NCBI GenBank assembly: GCA_031280645.1
Contig: JAITGL010000047.1
Location: 1-54,791, forward strand
DNA length: 54,791 nucleotides
Direction of reading: 5' to 3'
Origin: Tannerellaceae bacterium
GTDB taxonomy: Bacteria; Bacteroidota; Bacteroidia; Bacteroidales; Tannerellaceae
This document shows, piece after piece, positions 26,768 through 35,817 of this stretch. A program made the translations under genes and the position numbers. Numbering within the stretch: the first letter of the stretch is position 1; each line of letters begins with the position of its first letter. The notes below the pieces were generated by a model. That model made no database searches. It was not told where the DNA came from and saw only the letters and a list, made by a program, of their open reading frames with translations.

Positions 26768-28216
26768 TTAGCGGTTGCGGAAGTTCCATTTGGAGTTATC
26801 GCTGTTCATGTCGAACCGACCAAGAGAAGGAGTGCTGTCGCCTACGGATACCAGAACCAGTTCCTTATCCGTTCCCGGCACTTCCTTGGGCATAATACGA
26901 TAGGCGCCGTCCGTTAGCTGATCTATCCTCCAAAGCTGTTCGGGCGCTCCTGTAAACTCCGGGACGGTCACCACTTCGGCCTCTGCCGTGGCAGCCAGTG
27001 CGCGACTAGTTCCTTCAATCAGAATCTTGTAATACGGCCCGCCCAGGTATCCGCCGGCATCAGGCGCTGCGATAATAGTCCACTTCTGATGGGGGCGGAA
27101 CATATAGTCACCTGTTCTTACATTGATATTTCCTTGCGGCCAGGTAGCTATCACGTCTTCCAGCGTTTGCGACTTCAGAGGTTCGACCGGCTTGTCGTCT
27201 CTCTCCCAGAAGCGGAACATTGGATTATCCATGCGCACAAAGTCGACGGCAAGTTCGAGGGCATAACCTCTGCGTTCAGACTCAATCATATATGTTCCTT
27301 CTCTGAACTCTTCTCCGGCCACGGGCCATCCGTTCTTCCACAGTAGCGGACGTATAGCCAGCACGCTACGGCCTCCCCGATCGAAGTCGGCTTCGTAGTG
27401 ATAAGACATCTTCTCCACGCCGTCCGCCACAATGAAGCGTCCGAAGTGCCCCGGGCCGGTTTTGCGATCTTCTGCGGCAATTACCATCTTGCCGCCGCCT
27501 TCCAGCATGTCTCTCCCAACATTGTCGATGTATGGGCCCGTCACTTTGCGCGAACGGCCTACTACTATATTATACGTAGAGTTAGGGCCGTCGCAACAGG
27601 TGCCGTGCGTAGCCAGAAGATAGTACCATCCTTCGCGATAAACCAAGGCGGTTGCTTCGCAATCAATAGCGATGTCGACGGCCAGGTTGCCTTCCACCCG
27701 CTTGCCGGTCTTTGGGTCGAGCTCTACTATTCGGATAAATCCGAAATAGGTGCCGTAGGATACCCACAGTCTGCCGTCCATTGGGTCGAGCAACAGCCCG
27801 GCATCAATAGCGTCGCAGTCTTCGTCGTCGAGCGATTGAGCTACTTCGATGGGTTCGGTATAGGAGAAATCGGGAGAGCTGGGGTCAAGCGTCCTGTTCC
27901 ATATTGTTAACACCTTGCCTGCGTGTCCGCCTCCCAGTCCGCCTCCGGTAGAGCTGTAAGCAATAAGGTAGCGGTCGCCTATTTTAATGGCATCCGGAGC
28001 CGCGCCTCCTCCGGGACGTACTCCGCCGCCGTTCCACGTCCAGCCATCTGCGGAGATCAGTCCGCCTCCGCCCGAACCGAAGGTGTAGTATTTACCCTCG
28101 CACTCCATTATGGTGGAAGGGTCGTGAATATAGGGGGTTCCGATTTGTGCGTATGCTTTTTCGCATGTCAGTACAGACATCAGGACTGCGTACAGTAGTA
28201 TAGCTTTTGTCTTCAT
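26768..28216 (-). CDS. Secreted GH43 family glycosidase, arabinanase-like
   Basis: 482 residues with a signal peptide (about 5-23, AYAQ). A five-bladed GH43 propeller is visible: general base Asp in YIHDPSTIMECEGKYYTFGSG, PDAIKIGDRYLIAYSS, and the acid Glu in DCEATALVYREGWYYLLATHGTCC. The C-terminal ~130 residues form an extra beta domain (SRALAATAEAEVVTVPEFTG through QLWRID). Likely activity is endo-1,5-alpha-L-arabinanase or arabinofuranosidase. It is the last gene of a reverse cluster with a secreted protein and a decayed esterase, acting on arabinan or arabinoxylan together with the GH51 at 4.9 kb. Confidence 0.9.
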   Translation of the reverse strand: MKTKAILLYAVLMSVLTCEKAYAQIGTPYIHDPSTIMECEGKYYTFGSGGGGLISADGWTWNGGGVRPGGGAAPDAIKIGDRYLIAYSSTGGGLGGGHAGKVLTIWNRTLDPSSPDFSYTEPIEVAQSLDDEDCDAIDAGLLLDPMDGRLWVSYGTYFGFIRIVELDPKTGKRVEGNLAVDIAIDCEATALVYREGWYYLLATHGTCCDGPNSTYNIVVGRSRKVTGPYIDNVGRDMLEGGGKMVIAAEDRKTGPGHFGRFIVADGVEKMSYHYEADFDRGGRSVLAIRPLLWKNGWPVAGEEFREGTYMIESERRGYALELAVDFVRMDNPMFRFWERDDKPVEPLKSQTLEDVIATWPQGNINVRTGDYMFRPHQKWTIIAAPDAGGYLGGPYYKILIEGTSRALAATAEAEVVTVPEFTGAPEQLWRIDQLTDGAYRIMPKEVPGTDKELVLVSVGDSTPSLGRFDMNSDNSKWNFRNR

Positions 28217-28218
28217 AG

Positions 28219-28992
28219 TTATTGATAACTGATTGTAATGTTCTTGACAGGCGTTCCGTCCTCATTGAGGAAGCGGACGCAAAAATCACTCATACCGGGG
28301 CCGTTGACGACGGCTCCGCGCAAGATGTTCCGGCCCTTCTTCAAGGTCAGCCGGTGCGACAGGCAATCGTCCACCACCATGCGACGGTCGCCCGAAAGCA
28401 GAACAACCTCTTCGCTATTCAGCCACCACATAGATGCGGAGTTGGAGCCAGCCGACAGGCGAACGTTCTCCATATCTTCAGGACAGTCTATAACCGTAAC
28501 CGCCCAGAACAGCACGCCGTACACCTGTTTCTTCAGCGCAGCTGCGAAGCGATATAGTTTAACATTATACAATTTGCTGTCCAGCGCATGCCATGCCAGT
28601 TTTTGCTTGCCAACCTTCACCGTCTCCCCGTTTTTAGGCAGAAGGCTGAACTGATTCTTGAAGTACAGCGTGTCGAATGTCTGGTGCAGATAGCTGTCAG
28701 TAAAGACCGTGTTCGAGCGATTGGGCTTGTCGATAGGCTCCAGCAACAGCCAGCGCCGGATGAAGCCCTTGTTGTCCGGTAACATCACCTCCGCTGTTGC
28801 TTCCGTGAAATAGTCGGCAAGGAAAGTAGGTGTCTGAATCTTGTATGCTTGCCGCGGGCCGGGAAATCCTCCCGGCGCCTGACTTTGTCCCTGACCTGGG
28901 GCTGGATTTTGATTCTGTGCAAACCCCGACAAAGCCAGCATAGTCGCAAGAAATACTACCAACCCGATTTTTCGGCGAAAAATGTTCTTCAT
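28219..28992 (-). CDS. Secreted protein with a beta-sandwich binding-like domain
   Basis: 257 residues. A signal peptide (1-25, GFAQ) is followed by a Gln/Pro/Gly-rich linker (NPAPGQGQSQAPGG). Then comes a segment GFIRRWLLLEPI, often seen before carbohydrate-binding or esterase domains. The tail has KKGRNILRGAVVNGPGMSDFCVRFLNEDG, as in PA14/F5-8-like sandwiches. No catalytic triad is visible. It starts two bases upstream of GH43 in the transcript, so it probably helps with the same polysaccharide. Confidence 0.7.
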   Translation of the reverse strand: MKNIFRRKIGLVVFLATMLALSGFAQNQNPAPGQGQSQAPGGFPGPRQAYKIQTPTFLADYFTEATAEVMLPDNKGFIRRWLLLEPIDKPNRSNTVFTDSYLHQTFDTLYFKNQFSLLPKNGETVKVGKQKLAWHALDSKLYNVKLYRFAAALKKQVYGVLFWAVTVIDCPEDMENVRLSAGSNSASMWWLNSEEVVLLSGDRRMVVDDCLSHRLTLKKGRNILRGAVVNGPGMSDFCVRFLNEDGTPVKNITISYQ

Positions 28993-29060
28993 TATAACTT
29001 TTGTTTTATTGATTATTTAATCTTAAAAAACAAAGGTAGAAATTCTTTCAGGCATCTGCG

Positions 29061-30173
<1,113 letters not shown>

Positions 30174-30286
30174 CCCCCCATATTTCTCTCTTTTTCCAGT
30201 TTTCTATTCTTGTTTTTATTTGAAGAGATTTGTCCTTTGGGGCTTAAAAATAGGATATACAAGCCATTTGTATTGCCATTCTCATG

Positions 30287-31222
30287 CTATTTGAGCGAAT
30301 TGGACATAACTATCCCGGGAGAGCGCTTTAAATGATAGGCAATAGCCGGTAAAACATGCTGAGTATGTGTCTTCTGTAAACCCATATAACGCGCGGTTCC
30401 ACCCTTAAACCATTTCTTGATGCTCCCGAAAGTGCGTTCCACAACCCAGCGGCTCTTGCTGATTTGTTTGTTAAAGACCTTCTGTCGGCGAGTTAGCGGG
30501 CGATTGCGGTAAGCCTTGTGCATCAAGCGATTCTTGATACTCTTTTCCTTCAATAAGGCATTGCTTGAGGGTGCCTGGTAACCCTTGTCCGCGAGCGCTC
30601 CGCCTTTAAGCTTTTCTTTCGGAAGTTTCTCCAGCAGTGGGGCTAAGCCTTTAGAGTCGTGTTCATTGGCCGTTGTGGTGTGCACTGCAAGGATCAACCC
30701 GTTGTCATCCACCGCGTCATGCCGCTTGAAGCCGAAGATGCTTCGCCCATTCTTCTTTAGCGGGCGGCCCTCAATATCAACTCCTTTTCCTTGCTGTTTC
30801 TTCAATGAGGTTGTTTGCTTGCCTTCTTCTTCAGCGGGAACCGCGTCTTCATGTCGATCTTCTGCTATTTCGTAGCTAATCTTACCTTTTAGGGAACTGT
30901 GATCCGGTACGCTGTCCTCCAAAGATAAACCACAGAAGCGACCGGCTGAGAGCGAATCGTTGACATGCGTCTCTACTTGAACATCAGAGAGATTATTCCG
31001 GATACCCGGCAAGAGCATCTTGGATAATAATAAGGCACTGTAAGGTTTGGCACCGGAAAGCGTCTCGCCTTTTTGGTAATAGCGATTGATTACTTTCTCT
31101 ATTTGAGCCCAGTCAACAAGTATATTCAGTTGATTATAAAAGGTAGAGGACTTGAGGGAGCGACGCTTCACATCATAGCTGGAAAAGCTTGTTTGCACGT
31201 ATCTGTTCTTTAAGTGTTTCAT
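30287..31222 (-). mobile_element. IS5-family (IS1126-like) transposase with an internal deletion
   Basis: 311 residues. It aligns from memory with IS1126-type transposases (~360 residues): SGAKPYSALLLSKMLLPG, then PDHSSL, later FGFKRHDAVDDNGLILAVHTT, LADKGY and the catalytic Glu in RWVVERTFGSIKKW. About 50 residues are missing in frame between PDHSSL and KGKISYEIAEDR, the part that holds the first catalytic Asp (VDAS). The second Asp and Glu remain. It should not catalyse transposition itself. I could not find a matched pair of terminal repeats; GGCTCTATCCGC near 31235 may be one end. Confidence 0.88.
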
Positions 31223-31393
31223 GCAGCTAAAATACTAAGGCTCTATCCGCATTATTGTGGGTAATCCCGAATAATTAATAAAAAAAACAATGGCAACCAC
31301 AAGAATCACTTCGCCTTACAAACAGGGATAAAATGACTTTAAAATTATCCATGCAGAAGAAAAGTCGCAAAGAGATTGCTGTCATTGTAACTA

Positions 31394-31424
31394 TTGTGGA
31401 TGTAAAATACCTGACGTAGATTTG
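31394..31424 (+). promoter_or_regulatory. Promoter of the precursor peptide
   Basis: TTG at 31394-31396 and TAGATTTG at 31417-31424, 20 bases apart, fit the Bacteroidota promoter, 43 bases before the ATG at 31468. Confidence 0.65.
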
Positions 31425-31467
31425 CAACGATCAATATTTGTTTTAATTCAAATCAAATTTTACCATT

Positions 31468-31695
31468 ATGAAACAGTTATCGAAATTAAAACTAAACATA
31501 GTCAGCAAGGCTGAGCTGGAAAAACGTGAAATGAACCTGTTAGTTGGTGGTGAATGTTGCGGGTGTGGGTGTAATGGGTCTTCGTCTACAGATAGCAATG
31601 CCCATGCTAATTACGAGCACGGTTATTCAGAATTGTATGGTGGCGCTAAATGGTGTTGGATTCATGGCGGAACTTCTTGGACAAGTAATTGCTGA
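31468..31695 (+). CDS. Double-glycine RiPP-type precursor peptide (TIGR04149-like)
   Basis: 75 residues. The leader MKQLSKLKLNIVSKAELEKR..LLVGG ends in a Gly-Gly at 27-28, the cleavage site of C39-peptidase exporters; this leader is like the TIGR04149 natural-product family of Bacteroidota. The core (29-75) has six Cys (30, 31, 33, 35, 63, 75) and is rich in G, S, W and H, so it is likely disulfide-linked or cyclised. It is followed by a beta-propeller lipoprotein. No radical-SAM, cyclodehydratase or C39 transporter is within the window. The stretch is more AT-rich than its neighbours, suggesting transfer. Confidence 0.8.
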   Translation: MKQLSKLKLNIVSKAELEKREMNLLVGGECCGCGCNGSSSTDSNAHANYEHGYSELYGGAKWCWIHGGTSWTSNC

Positions 31696-31713
31696 AACAA
31701 TATTTTTAATGGT

Positions 31714-32961
31714 ATGAATTATCGTTTTTTTATATACGTCGCAATGGCTTTTCTTTGTTCATGCAATAATAGAAGCAAGACAGATGAAAGCAATCAACCG
31801 GCATATGATATAAGTGAAAATGGCGTTCGTGAAATACCTTTGTATTCCAGACACATAATATATGAAAACAAGCTTTCAACCGTTGTGTCGGATGTGAAAT
31901 TTATATCATTGGAAACAGAACCTGTATTCAATGAAGCCGATATTCGTGATATACAATTAACGGATGAACATATATTCCTGACAGACATTCATCATATTCG
32001 CAAGTATAACAAGGAAGGACGATTCATACAGGAAATAGGGCAAAGAGGGGAGGGGCCAAAAGAATTTATCAGTATTTACCCTCCCATTCAGGTAGATTAC
32101 AGGAATAATTTAATTTATGCGGTTGATGGACATCGAAGCAGAATACTGCGTTATGGAATTGAAGGTAACTTAGTGAATGTGTTTTCAATAGAGCGAACAG
32201 GCAGTTGTATAGCGCTTATAGACGAACATACGATTGCGATCCGGCAAACGATGTCTGAACGAAGATTTGATAATCCATGCAGACTTATCAGTTTTTATAA
32301 TACAGACGGAGAGCCCGTCAAATCATATCAGAGCAACCTGTACCCGATGGATTGCAGAAAAGAATCTTTTGGCCCGGAAGCCAGTTTGCTATGGAAACAT
32401 AAGAGTAACAGTTATTATCTGGAATATGGAGCAGACACTATATTTTGTGTTAATAACAGCGCATTAATTCCCAAATATAAATTAACCGGAAATTTAAAAG
32501 TAGAAGGAGAAGAAATCTTCCTGATAAACAGTGGAAGAAAGTTGAGAAATATCCAATATCCGTTTCTCCCCTATTCGTCTATTTTTGAATCGGACTCTTT
32601 TATGATTTTCCGGCTTGCCAGTGATTACGAACGTTTTTTTGCCGTCTATAATAAAAATACCGAAGAATTTCATCGGACGTTTCATGAAAATCCAGAGGTT
32701 ATTTCAGTCAGAAAACAAGATAACAAGCTAATGGATTATTTCATCGACGACCTGGTTTCGGGCCTACGCATCAATCCCCAATATCAAAGTCGTGGACATG
32801 CCATTGCGTTAATTCCGGCAGTAACCGTATGTGAAAGAAAGCAGGAAATACTTGATTTCATTGACAGCTATCCAACCAGGGAAGGAGATTCCTTGAAGTC
32901 GGTTATAGAAAACATCACTGAAGAGGATAATGCCTTAGTTATGACAGTTACTTTTAAATAA
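31714..32961 (+). CDS. 6-bladed beta-propeller lipoprotein
   Basis: 415 residues. The lipobox is LCSC with Cys17, so it is a lipoprotein. The repeats VVSDVKFISLETEP, IQEIGQRGEGPKEF and NNLIYAVDGHRSRILRY are those of the Bacteroidota 6-bladed (NHL-like) propellers. It follows the precursor gene after 18 bases and very likely shares its transcript. In related genomes such propellers often lie next to GG-leader peptides, but a biochemical function is not known. Base composition is AT-rich like the precursor. Confidence 0.85.
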   Translation: MNYRFFIYVAMAFLCSCNNRSKTDESNQPAYDISENGVREIPLYSRHIIYENKLSTVVSDVKFISLETEPVFNEADIRDIQLTDEHIFLTDIHHIRKYNKEGRFIQEIGQRGEGPKEFISIYPPIQVDYRNNLIYAVDGHRSRILRYGIEGNLVNVFSIERTGSCIALIDEHTIAIRQTMSERRFDNPCRLISFYNTDGEPVKSYQSNLYPMDCRKESFGPEASLLWKHKSNSYYLEYGADTIFCVNNSALIPKYKLTGNLKVEGEEIFLINSGRKLRNIQYPFLPYSSIFESDSFMIFRLASDYERFFAVYNKNTEEFHRTFHENPEVISVRKQDNKLMDYFIDDLVSGLRINPQYQSRGHAIALIPAVTVCERKQEILDFIDSYPTREGDSLKSVIENITEEDNALVMTVTFK

Positions 32962-32994
32962 TGCGATAATCACACACATTAAACATTTATAATT

Positions 32995-33957
32995 ATGACA
33001 GCAAAAGCAAGATACCTGGTTCCCGACGACTACATGGCCGACCCTGCCGTACACGTCTTCAACGGCAAGCTCTACATCTATCCGTCGCACGACCGCGAAA
33101 GCGGGATACCTGAAAACGATAACGGCGACCATTTCGACATGAACGACTACCACGTCTTTTCCATGGCATCGCCGGAGGGCGCGGTAACAGACCACGGCGT
33201 TGTGTTGAGAGTTTCCGACATCGCATGGGCCGGTCGCCAGCTATGGGACTGCGACGTGGCCGAAAAGGACGGCCTGTATTACATGTATTTCCCCCTGAAA
33301 GATCAAAACGACATCTTCCGCATAGGAGTGGCCATCGCCAGCCGTCCGGAAGGCCCCTTCGTTCCGCAGCCCGACCCCATCAGAGGCAGTTACAGCATCG
33401 ACCCCGCCATACTTAAAGACGATGACGGAGCCTACTACATGTACTTCGGCGGACTGTGGGGCGGGCAACTGCAACGCTACCGCAACAACAAAGCGCTGGA
33501 AAGCGCCCTCCTTCCCGAAGGCTCAGAACCTGCGCTCGGGCCGCGCGTAGTGAAGCTGTCGGACGATATGCTGCAATTCGGCGAAGCTCCGCGCGAGATC
33601 GACATCCTCGACGAGAAAGGCGCGCCGCTTACCGCCGCCGACAGCTCCCGCCGCTTCTTCGAGGCCTCCTGGATGCACAAGTACCGGGGCCGCTATTACT
33701 TCTCTTACAGCGCCGGCGATACGCACAACATCTGCTATGCCACAGGCGACAGCCCCTACGGACCCTTTACTTATCAGGGCGTGATACTTCCCCCCGTCGT
33801 AGGTTGGACAACTCACCACGCAATAGTAGAGTTCGGCGGCCGATGGTGGCTGTTTCATCACGACAGCGTTCCCTCAGGCGGCAAAACATGGCTGCGCAGC
33901 CTCAAAGTAGTGGAGCTTGAATATGATGCAGACGGACAAATAAAGAGAATATCGTAA
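32995..33957 (+). CDS. GH43 family glycosidase, no signal peptide
   Basis: 320 residues, the size of a single GH43 propeller. Asp in YMADPAVHVFNGKLYIYPSHD, Asp in SIDPAILKDDDGAYYMYFGG and Glu in RFFEASWMHKYRGRYYFSYSAG are the catalytic set. Without an export signal it should be a cytoplasmic beta-xylosidase or arabinofuranosidase acting on imported oligosaccharides. It is GC-rich like the chromosome, unlike the two genes just before it (33-base gap), and may once have been joined with the reverse GH43 cluster. Confidence 0.9.
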   Translation: MTAKARYLVPDDYMADPAVHVFNGKLYIYPSHDRESGIPENDNGDHFDMNDYHVFSMASPEGAVTDHGVVLRVSDIAWAGRQLWDCDVAEKDGLYYMYFPLKDQNDIFRIGVAIASRPEGPFVPQPDPIRGSYSIDPAILKDDDGAYYMYFGGLWGGQLQRYRNNKALESALLPEGSEPALGPRVVKLSDDMLQFGEAPREIDILDEKGAPLTAADSSRRFFEASWMHKYRGRYYFSYSAGDTHNICYATGDSPYGPFTYQGVILPPVVGWTTHHAIVEFGGRWWLFHHDSVPSGGKTWLRSLKVVELEYDADGQIKRIS

Positions 33958-34044
33958 GCCACGTCTAATGAGTAGCGACCGGCAGCCGTTAACTATGGCG
34001 CAAACGCATGGAACCACAAGCCCGCGCCTACCCTGAGAACAGTT

Positions 34045-34200
34045 GGCTCCTGAAACAATGGGCGTTTTCTCCCTGGAGAAAGCCTTGGCCCCCTGAAGAA
34101 AGAGCTTGGCCCCCTGAAGAAAGCGTTTTCTCCCTGGAGAAAGTACCCGGCTCCCTGGAGAAAGCACTTTTCTCCCTGGAGAAATTTCGTTACCCTCCGG
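34045..34200. repeat. Array 3: six to eight ~21-bp units with TTTCTCCCTGGAGAAA hairpins
   Basis: Palindromic cores CTCCCTGGAG (or CCCCTGAAGA) are centred near 34074, 34094, 34115, 34135, 34156 and 34177, i.e. 20-21 bases apart. TTTCTCC-CT-GGAGAAA is a perfect dyad. Degenerate units at about 34050 and 34196 flank it. The array lies downstream of the GH43 gene. Confidence 0.88.
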
Positions 34201-34683
34201 GAGGATTAGAAATAGTTTCGATTTTTATCCCTTAATAAAAGCTTTATTCTTCCTTAAAATAAACTTATTCTTTGATTTTAAATGGCCGGCTTATTTTATA
34301 ACGGCACAGGGTATATTAACGGCTTTATTTTATCTCTCGAAAGAGTATTAACGCTTTTATTTGTGATGATCAAATCAATGGTTTCTTTATAGGGGATTCA
34401 GGTTTTAAAGTCGATTCTTCATACTTTAATATTCGTTCTTGCGCGATACATTCTCAAGGTTTTCCTGTTATAATCGAGGGCGTATAAACGGAGTGGAACC
34501 AGGGAATAAGCTTTAAACGCTACGGCGATTACAGTAGCATATTACGAAGCGTATTTGGAAACGGATTGCGAATGCTTTCTTATATTCTTGGCCTATTTTT
34601 ATTCTTACCGCGATTAAACCATTGCCGATATCGACAGTCAAAAGCAAGATTTAGAAATTATGTGTTTTTAGAAGAAATATATC
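34201..34683. other. AT-rich intergenic region before the efflux operon
   Basis: About 480 AT-rich bases without an open frame or repeat that I can support. It presumably contains the promoter of the RND operon. I find no clear TAnnTTTG box close to 34684. Confidence 0.5.
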
Positions 34684-35814
34684 ATGAAGAAAAATATTAG
34701 ATGGGGCATTATTGCTGTAATTGTAGTGTTTATTGTTGGGATGATAGTTTATCCGTCTCTCAGTAAGTTGATTGGCGGAGGCGATAGCGCCGGCGGGCCT
34801 TCGGGGCCGGTTGCGGGCGATTCGCCCTATCGCAGGCCGGCGCTTAATATCAATGCGGAGGTAATTGGTCCTCATGCGCTAACCGATAAGATTATAACTT
34901 TCGGCACGGCTATTCCCGACGAGGAAGTCGACCTTTCATTTGAGGCGTCGGGTAAGGTGATGGCCATTTATTTTAAGGAAGGTACGGCGGTTGAAAAGGG
35001 CGAACTCTTAGCAAAGATTAATGATAAGCCGCTCCAGGCCCAGCTTAAAAAGCTGGAGGCCGAGGTTCCGCTTGCTCGCGACAGGGTGTACCGGCAGCGG
35101 GCTTTGCTTGAGAAAGATGCCGTGAGCCAGGAGGCGTTTGAGCAGGTTTCTACCGATTTTGAAAAGCTTATGGCGGATATAGAGCTCGTTAAGGCAAATA
35201 TTTTACTAACCGAGCTGAGGGCTCCTTTCAGCGGTATTGTTGGCCTGCGCTCGATAAGCGAGGGAGCTTTTGCTACGCCTTCAACGCAAATTGTAAAGCT
35301 AACGAAAATCACCCCTATCAAGATAGAGTTTTCTATTAATGAGACGGATGCCTCCGACGTGGCGAACGGCACTCCGATACTCTTCCGTTTGGAAAAGTCG
35401 GATAAGGGCGTGCACGAGTATCGCGCCAAAGTGTATGCCGTAGAAAGCAAAATGGATCTGGCCACTCGCACAATGCGCGTAAGGGCTACCTATCCTAATG
35501 AAAACGGCGAGATTCAGCCCGGCAGATCGCTATCTATCGAGGTAAGCAAGCGGGAAATTCCCAGCGCTATTACGGCTCCGAGCGAGGCTATTATCCCTGA
35601 AATGGGTAAAAACGTGGTTTTTCTTTATAGTAACGGCGAGGCAAAGTATAACGAAATTATAACCGGATTGCGTACCGAGAGCCGGGTTCAGGTTCTGGAG
35701 GGAATTAGCGAGGGGGATACAATTATCACTACCGGCGTTATGCAATTGCGTTCGGGAATGAAAGTAACGATTGGAGAGATTGTTGAAACGAAAGATAAAG
35801 TAGGAGTAAACTGA
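34684..35814 (+). CDS. RND efflux periplasmic adaptor (HlyD/AcrA family)
   Basis: 376 residues, first gene of a tripartite exporter. One N-terminal membrane anchor (5-28), then a lipoyl/hairpin domain (GKVMAIYFKEGTAVEKGELLAKIND through LLTELRAPFSGIVGLRSISEGAF) and the membrane-proximal barrel (GMKVTIGEIVE). It joins the inner-membrane pump to the outer-membrane channel. The pump gene begins 3 bases later. Substrates (drugs, bile acids, metals) cannot be told. Confidence 0.95.
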   Translation: MKKNIRWGIIAVIVVFIVGMIVYPSLSKLIGGGDSAGGPSGPVAGDSPYRRPALNINAEVIGPHALTDKIITFGTAIPDEEVDLSFEASGKVMAIYFKEGTAVEKGELLAKINDKPLQAQLKKLEAEVPLARDRVYRQRALLEKDAVSQEAFEQVSTDFEKLMADIELVKANILLTELRAPFSGIVGLRSISEGAFATPSTQIVKLTKITPIKIEFSINETDASDVANGTPILFRLEKSDKGVHEYRAKVYAVESKMDLATRTMRVRATYPNENGEIQPGRSLSIEVSKREIPSAITAPSEAIIPEMGKNVVFLYSNGEAKYNEIITGLRTESRVQVLEGISEGDTIITTGVMQLRSGMKVTIGEIVETKDKVGVN

Positions 35815-35817
35815 ATC

